Positions 59,455 through 64,000 of a stretch of DNA of 64,000 bases are shown in pieces. A model generated the notes under the pieces. It searched no databases. It was given only the letters and a program-made list of their open reading frames with translations, and was not told where the DNA came from. The DNA comes from Sphingopyxis macrogoltabida (GTDB taxonomy: Bacteria; Pseudomonadota; Alphaproteobacteria; Sphingomonadales; Sphingomonadaceae). The stretch's first letter is position 1; each line of letters opens with the position of its first letter. Position numbers and translations under genes: made by a program. The stretch spans positions 2,976,501 to 3,040,500 of the forward strand of contig NZ_CP009429.1 of assembly GCF_001314325.1 (NCBI RefSeq). Direction: 5' to 3'.

Positions 59455-62341
59455 GGCGCTGGGTGAAGCCCTTCTTTACCTGCGCACCGACGATCGCGGG
59501 TTAGAGGCGGGGATCAAGAAGAACCATGCGGCGAGCGATGCCTTGGGCATGTCGTTCGACGACACGTCGGGCAAAGCGACGAAGATGGGCGGCGCGCTGC
59601 GCGATGCCGGCAAGGAAGCCGGGGCAGCGGGGGGCAAGACGGGCGAATATTCGCGCGAGATCGCCAAGCTGAAGGCGATGCTCGATCCCGCGTGGGGATC
59701 GATGCAGAAGTTCCGGCAGGAAGCGATCGTCGCGCGCCAGGCGCTCGACGCGGGCGCGATCTCGCATCGCCAATATGTCGAGGCGATGAAGCTGAGCGCG
59801 GCGCAGGCGGGCATCCTGACGAACGTCCAGGCGAAGGCCACCCAGATCACCGGCGCGCAGCGCGCGGGCATCACTCAGCTCAACCAGAATGTCGGCGACA
59901 TGGCCACGATGTGGGCCTTGGGCGCACAGCCGATGCAAATCTTCACGTCGCAGATCGGGCAGGTGGCGCAGGCGATGCAGCTCGCGTCGGGCGGCACCAG
60001 CCGGTACGCGGCCATTCTCGGTAGTCCGTGGATATTGGCGGCATCGACGGCGGCCGTCGTGCTCGTTCCGCTGATCGCGAACCTTTTTGAAACCGAAGAA
60101 GCGACGGATAAGGCGGGTAAAGCCAACGAAACTTGGGCCGACAAGCTGGACCGCAGCAAGCATAGCATCGACGAAGTACGCGCGGCGCTTCGGGATTATA
60201 ATGCTGAGCAGAAGAAGGCGACCGAAACGACCCTCGACGCCGCTGCCGCCGTCGCAGCTCAGGCCGAGGCGGAACTAAGGGCAGCGCTGGCACTCCGACA
60301 AAAATTGGCGGCCCAGCTCGCAGCTGCTGAAGCCAACGCGTCCGCCAATGCCGGTCAAGGCACGGGCGGCGCGGCAGGCGCCTACACCAGCGGGCAGCTT
60401 GTGGGTATCGCGGGGCAAGTGAATGCGAATGAGGCGGCGATCGCGCGACTGACCCAAGATGCGCAAGACGCCGCGGCCAACGTCGCCGACGAGCTGGCGA
60501 AGCTCGACACCGATGTGACGGCGAATATCAAGTTCCAGTATGAGCAGCGGCGCAAACTTGCGCGCGAAACGATCAAGGATTTCGAAAAGCTTCAAAAGCG
60601 GCTTACCGAGCTGCGCAAGGCGGAGGCGGCGGACCTTGCGGAAGCCAGCGCCCAAAAGCGCGCCGATCGCAACAGCCAGTCGACCGTCGGCGATGCGACC
60701 CGGTTCATTTCGCCGGTGTCGGGCGGCACGATCCGGGGCCGCTTCGGCGAGAACCGAGGCAACCGCAATCATGCCGGCATCGATATCGCCGTGCCGGTCG
60801 GAACGCCGGTCAAGGCGCCCGCCGATGGCGTGGTGATCGAGGCGGGCACGCTGCCCGGCTATGGCAATGTCGTCTATATCGACCATGGCCGGGGCACGAT
60901 CAGCCGCTTGGCACATCTCAGCAAGATCGGGGTGAGCAAGGGCGATGTCGTCAGCCAGGGCAATGTCGTCGGCCTGTCGGGTGGCGCGCGCGGCGCGCCG
61001 GGTGCGGGAAACAGCCGCGGGCCGCATGTCCACCAGGAAGTGCGGGTCAACGGGCGTCCGGTCGATCCGCGCGGCGGACCGTTCCAGACCGATCCGTCGA
61101 GCGCCCAGGACAAGGCGGAGAAGCTCGCCGAACAGGCGGCGCGCGCGGCCGAGCAGGAAGCGCGGCGCGTCGAACGATATACGCGCGACCTTGCCGGGCT
61201 TCAGGACGAAGCGCTCGACCTTCAGGCGCAGCTCGCCGAGACGGCCGAAGATCGTCACCAGCTCGAAAAGCAGGGCCTCGATATCGCGATTGCCGAGCAG
61301 CGGCGGCGGATTACCGACAACGCCGATTACACGGCGGCCGAAAAAGAGACGCTGCTGGCGGCGCTGGAAAAGAAGGCCAGTCTCGAGAAGGAACTGCTCG
61401 ACCGGCGCCGCTCCGAAGAGCTGGCGCGTCAGCAGCTCGACATCGCGCAGGCGCTGGGCTCGAACCAGCATGATTTACTCCAGATGGGGTTGCGGCTGGC
61501 CGATACGCGGGAGGAGCGGCGCGACATAGAATTGCGCCTGCTGGACCTGACCTATCAGCAGGAACGCGCCGAGCTGGAAGCGGTGCTGGCGAGCAAAGCC
61601 TCGACCGACGCCCAGAAAGGAATTGCGCGCGCGCGGCTGGCGATCCTCGACCGGCTGAAGGCGGGCGACCGGCAAGCGCTTGAGCGCGAATATGAAAGCC
61701 CGCTCGAACGCTACAAGCGCGAGCTTGAGGGCGTCGGCCGCAACATGAACGACGAGATGGAGAAGGTCGCGGTCAATGGCCTCGACCGCCTCGCCGATGG
61801 CCTGACGGACGTCATCATGCGCGCGAAGTCGCTGGGCGATATGTTCAAGCAGGTCGCGAAGCAGATCATCGCCGACCTGATCCGCATCTTTATCCAGCAG
61901 CAGCTTATCCTGCCCCTGCTCAACATGATGGGCGTCGGGGGCGGCGGCGGAGGTATTTTCGGGACGCTTTTCGGCGGCGGCGGGGCCGGTGGCAAGGTCA
62001 TCAACGCCGGAAGCGTCCTGAAAAAGGCGGGCAAGTTCGCCGGGCTGTTCGCCGATGGCGGGCTGATCCCGAACGGCAGTTTCGGCATCGTCGGCGAAGC
62101 CGGGCCCGAACCGATATTCGCAACGGGCGGCGGCGTCGGCGTGCTGCCCAATTCGGCATTGCGGGCGATGGGGCAAGGCAACCCCGGCGACACCTATTTC
62201 GACCTGCGCGGCGCGGTGATGACCGAAGATTTGCTGCGGCAGATGAACGCCATGTCGCAGGCGCACGCGCGCGGCGCCGTCTCCGAATATGACCGCGGCG
62301 TCGGCGGGCGCGTCCAAGACAATCTCGCGAGGCGCGGCTGA
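59447..62341 (+). CDS. Tail tape measure protein with M23 peptidase domain
   Basis: This 964-residue protein has a helical N-terminal tape region, an M23 endopeptidase domain (about 420-545: HAGIDIAVPVGTPVKAPADG, RLAHLS, GPHVHQEV, with the zinc H-x-x-x-D and H-x-H ligands), a long charged coiled coil (about 550-770) and a hydrophobic C-terminal stretch (IIADLIRIFIQQQLILPLL). It sets tail length, and its peptidase probably opens the cell wall during entry. It is short for a siphovirus tape. Confidence 0.92.
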   Translation: MSEALGEALLYLRTDDRGLEAGIKKNHAASDALGMSFDDTSGKATKMGGALRDAGKEAGAAGGKTGEYSREIAKLKAMLDPAWGSMQKFRQEAIVARQALDAGAISHRQYVEAMKLSAAQAGILTNVQAKATQITGAQRAGITQLNQNVGDMATMWALGAQPMQIFTSQIGQVAQAMQLASGGTSRYAAILGSPWILAASTAAVVLVPLIANLFETEEATDKAGKANETWADKLDRSKHSIDEVRAALRDYNAEQKKATETTLDAAAAVAAQAEAELRAALALRQKLAAQLAAAEANASANAGQGTGGAAGAYTSGQLVGIAGQVNANEAAIARLTQDAQDAAANVADELAKLDTDVTANIKFQYEQRRKLARETIKDFEKLQKRLTELRKAEAADLAEASAQKRADRNSQSTVGDATRFISPVSGGTIRGRFGENRGNRNHAGIDIAVPVGTPVKAPADGVVIEAGTLPGYGNVVYIDHGRGTISRLAHLSKIGVSKGDVVSQGNVVGLSGGARGAPGAGNSRGPHVHQEVRVNGRPVDPRGGPFQTDPSSAQDKAEKLAEQAARAAEQEARRVERYTRDLAGLQDEALDLQAQLAETAEDRHQLEKQGLDIAIAEQRRRITDNADYTAAEKETLLAALEKKASLEKELLDRRRSEELARQQLDIAQALGSNQHDLLQMGLRLADTREERRDIELRLLDLTYQQERAELEAVLASKASTDAQKGIARARLAILDRLKAGDRQALEREYESPLERYKRELEGVGRNMNDEMEKVAVNGLDRLADGLTDVIMRAKSLGDMFKQVAKQIIADLIRIFIQQQLILPLLNMMGVGGGGGGIFGTLFGGGGAGGKVINAGSVLKKAGKFAGLFADGGLIPNGSFGIVGEAGPEPIFATGGGVGVLPNSALRAMGQGNPGDTYFDLRGAVMTEDLLRQMNAMSQAHARGAVSEYDRGVGGRVQDNLARRG

Positions 62342-63036
62342 TGTTCGAGCCCGAAATCTTCGACTGGCCGGCGAACCTGATCCCGACCGATATCACGATC
62401 CACGCGCCGCATGACACGGCGGGTCTGACGACGAGCGTCAACGGCGCGGTGCAGGCAAAGCCGGTGATCCGCCCACCTTTTAAGGTGACGCTGGAGTTCG
62501 AGACGCTGTTCGGTGCCGAGGTGCTGGCGTGGCGGGCGATCATCGGATCGCTGGAAGGCCGGTCCAACCGCCTGCGCATCCCCCTGTTCGACCTGTGGTT
62601 CGCGGCGAAGAAGCGGCAGATCGCGGCGGGCCGCGTCCCGCATTCGGACGGGACGGGCTTTTCGGACGGGACGCTCTATTCGACCGACGATCTTGAGGGC
62701 GTGACGGTGACCGCCGTGCAGGGGCAGCGGAACATCACGGCCGACTTCGCGGGCTATGCCGGCGCCGACCTGAACGCGCTCCTCCAGGCCGGGCTTTATT
62801 TCGGGCTGCACGATCAGCCGTATCTGGCGACACAGGTCTTTTGGGACGGCAGTGTCGCGACGATCCGGACCAACCCGACGATGCGTCACGCCTATGCCGA
62901 TCAGGAGCTGCGGCTGCGCCCGGTGATGATCGCCGGGCTGGTCGACGACAAGGGCGGCACCCTTACCCTGAAACGCGGGCGCTGGGGCGGGCCGTCGCTG
63001 GAGCTGGAGGAGAGGTTCGATGGCCCTCTTCCCTGA
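62341..63036 (+). CDS. Distal tail protein, GTA gp12-like position (DUF2460-like)
   Basis: This 231-residue protein (DWPANLIPTDITIHAP ... VTLEFETLFGAEVLAWRAIIGSLEG) lies between the tape measure and a DUF2163-like gene. The same slot in gene transfer agents and related siphophages is held by a DUF2460 distal tail protein. Sequence similarity is judged by eye only. The start overlaps the tape measure stop. Confidence 0.6.
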   Translation: MFEPEIFDWPANLIPTDITIHAPHDTAGLTTSVNGAVQAKPVIRPPFKVTLEFETLFGAEVLAWRAIIGSLEGRSNRLRIPLFDLWFAAKKRQIAAGRVPHSDGTGFSDGTLYSTDDLEGVTVTAVQGQRNITADFAGYAGADLNALLQAGLYFGLHDQPYLATQVFWDGSVATIRTNPTMRHAYADQELRLRPVMIAGLVDDKGGTLTLKRGRWGGPSLELEERFDGPLP

Positions 63037-63616
63037 GACGATTGCCATGGCGCTGGGCGGCGGCAAGGTCGAATGCGCCGAGCTGGTGCATTTCGATTTC
63101 ACGACGCAGCCGATGGGGCTGTGGAACGGCGGCGGCATCTTGCGGACCAACGACGCCCGCCTTTGGTCGGGGCTGGGCACGCTGGGCAGCATGAGCGGGA
63201 TCGAGCAGGCGGTGAACGGCGAAGCGCCCGAATCGGCCTTCACGCTGTCGGGCATCGATGCCGACGTGCTGCGGCTGTCGCGACAGGAGTTCGAGCCCGA
63301 ATGCAAAGGCCGGATCGTGCGGGTGCTGATCCAGTTCTTTGGCATCGACGATCCCGCCGATCCGGGCAATCAGCGCCCGCTGGACAACCCGTTTCCGATC
63401 CATGCGAGCCGCATCCTGGGCGCGACGTTCACCGTCGACCAGGAGAATGGCGAGCGTGCGGTCACATTGTCGGGCGAAAGCCTGTTCTCGCTTCGGTCGC
63501 GGCCCAAATATGCGATGTATACCGACCGCGACCAACAGCGCCGCTTCCCCGGCGACAAGGGCTTCGAGTTCGTCCAGGCGATCGTCAACAAGGTGCTGAC
63601 ATGGCCGGACTATTGA
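63020..63616 (+). CDS. DUF2163-type baseplate hub protein (GTA gp13-like)
   Basis: This 198-residue protein (VECAELVHFDFTTQPMGLWNGGG, then GIDADVLRLSRQEFEPECKGR, then RRFPGDKGFEFVQAI) resembles the DUF2163/baseplate hub family of GTA-like tails: substitution-rich beta strands and a C-terminal FPGDKGF motif. It overlaps both neighbours. Confidence 0.78.
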   Translation: MALFPETIAMALGGGKVECAELVHFDFTTQPMGLWNGGGILRTNDARLWSGLGTLGSMSGIEQAVNGEAPESAFTLSGIDADVLRLSRQEFEPECKGRIVRVLIQFFGIDDPADPGNQRPLDNPFPIHASRILGATFTVDQENGERAVTLSGESLFSLRSRPKYAMYTDRDQQRRFPGDKGFEFVQAIVNKVLTWPDY

Positions 63617-64000
63617 TCGCGTCCGCGCCGATCGGCGCGCCTCACACGGTCGCGGCCGAGCTGCGGCGCTGGGCCGTCGAACCGTTCGACCTTGGCATAG
63701 CCAACTGCGGGCTGAGCGTGATCGGCTATGTCGCGCGGGTAACGGGCGCGCCGGTGCCGGCGTGGCTGTTCGCTTTCGGCCGCAGGGGCGCGGCGCGGCT
63801 GATCGACGACGGCGCACAATTCGAGGCTGCCGCCTCGCGTGCGCTGTCGGAAATGGGATGCCCGGAAACGGACGCGCCCGCGCATGGCGACGTGGCGCTG
63901 GTCGAACTGCCCGGTTCGGGCCTGACCGCGTGCATCCGCGCCGGGACGCTGTGGGCGGCACGCGGCGCCTGCTCGGCCGAGTTGGGTCCGGGGACCGTGC
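63601..64000 (+). CDS. NlpC/P60-like tail peptidase (GTA gp14-like), 3' truncated by window edge
   Basis: The first 133 residues are visible. The segment DLGIANCGLSVIGYVARVTG carries a cysteine in the position expected of an NlpC/P60-like (DUF6950-type) active site, and HGDVALVELPG matches the following H/P-x-G-D-V-A-L-V element. This is the usual third gene of the GTA-type distal tail block. The ATG at 63601 overlaps the DUF2163 gene by 16 bases. The stop is outside the window. Confidence 0.7.
   Translation, partial: MAGLLIASAPIGAPHTVAAELRRWAVEPFDLGIANCGLSVIGYVARVTGAPVPAWLFAFGRRGAARLIDDGAQFEAAASRALSEMGCPETDAPAHGDVALVELPGSGLTACIRAGTLWAARGACSAELGPGTV

Noticed and set aside
1..64000. CRISPR array
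   Set aside because: No series of equal repeats with unique spacers is present; the only regular repeats are the 10-bp block at 32244, the operator motifs and the coding repeats in the RcnB-like gene.

Overview
The window looks like a GC-rich alphaproteobacterial chromosome, most likely a sphingomonad (Sphingopyxis/Sphingomonas-like). This rests on base composition and the character of the proteins: RpoZ, class I lysyl-tRNA synthetase, TIGR02281-type aspartic protease, RcnB-like and CsbD proteins, CDC48-type AAA ATPase. No rRNA is present, so the genus is an inference.

Positions 1-32,229 are ordinary chromosome: short operons and single genes on both strands. They cover transcription (rpoZ), protein folding (FKBP, CDC48-like ATPase), phospholipid enzymes (PLD-type, PmtA-like), transporters (AI-2E family, MFS, RhtA-like EamA, RarD), regulators (LysR, Lrp/AsnC), a tRNA-Thr(GGU), pyrimidine synthesis (pyrC), Fe-S related YgfZ, rpsU, a c-di-GMP GGDEF/EAL/PilZ protein, a desaturase and lysS. 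Two small mobile insertions stand out. A 264-bp MITE-like element has 31-bp perfect inverted repeats and TA duplications and sits just upstream of pyrC. A complete IS256-family element splits a DUF2059-type gene and leaves a perfect 8-bp target duplication; removing the element restores an open 177-residue frame.

From about 32,240 to the window end lies a Mu-like transposable prophage whose right end is outside the window. Its left part holds three leftward genes of unknown function, a leftward S24-type repressor and a rightward Ner-like regulator whose ATGs abut the repressor's (CATATG), with four operator-like repeats inside the repressor 5' end. The early operon follows: ParB-like protein, small unknowns including a miniature DDE/rve-like protein, MuA, MuB, DUF3164, GemA, several small proteins, and a Mor/C activator.

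After a terminator come lysis genes (GH108 endolysin, Rz with Rz1 nested in another frame, holin-like protein) and the packaging genes (DUF2730, DUF3486, gp28-like terminase). The head is HK97-type, not Mu-type: a portal fused to a Mu F-like domain, a prohead protease and an HK97 capsid. Connectors, a siphovirus tail (tube, frameshifted chaperone, tape measure with M23 peptidase) and a gene-transfer-agent-like distal tail order (hub proteins, NlpC/P60-like) complete the visible part. So the element combines a Mu replication/transposition module with HK97/GTA-like virion genes. Four GGTCC-NN-GGACC dyads lie 66-80 bp before the first genes of the lysis, capsid, post-capsid and tail-chaperone blocks and are candidate Mor-type activator sites.
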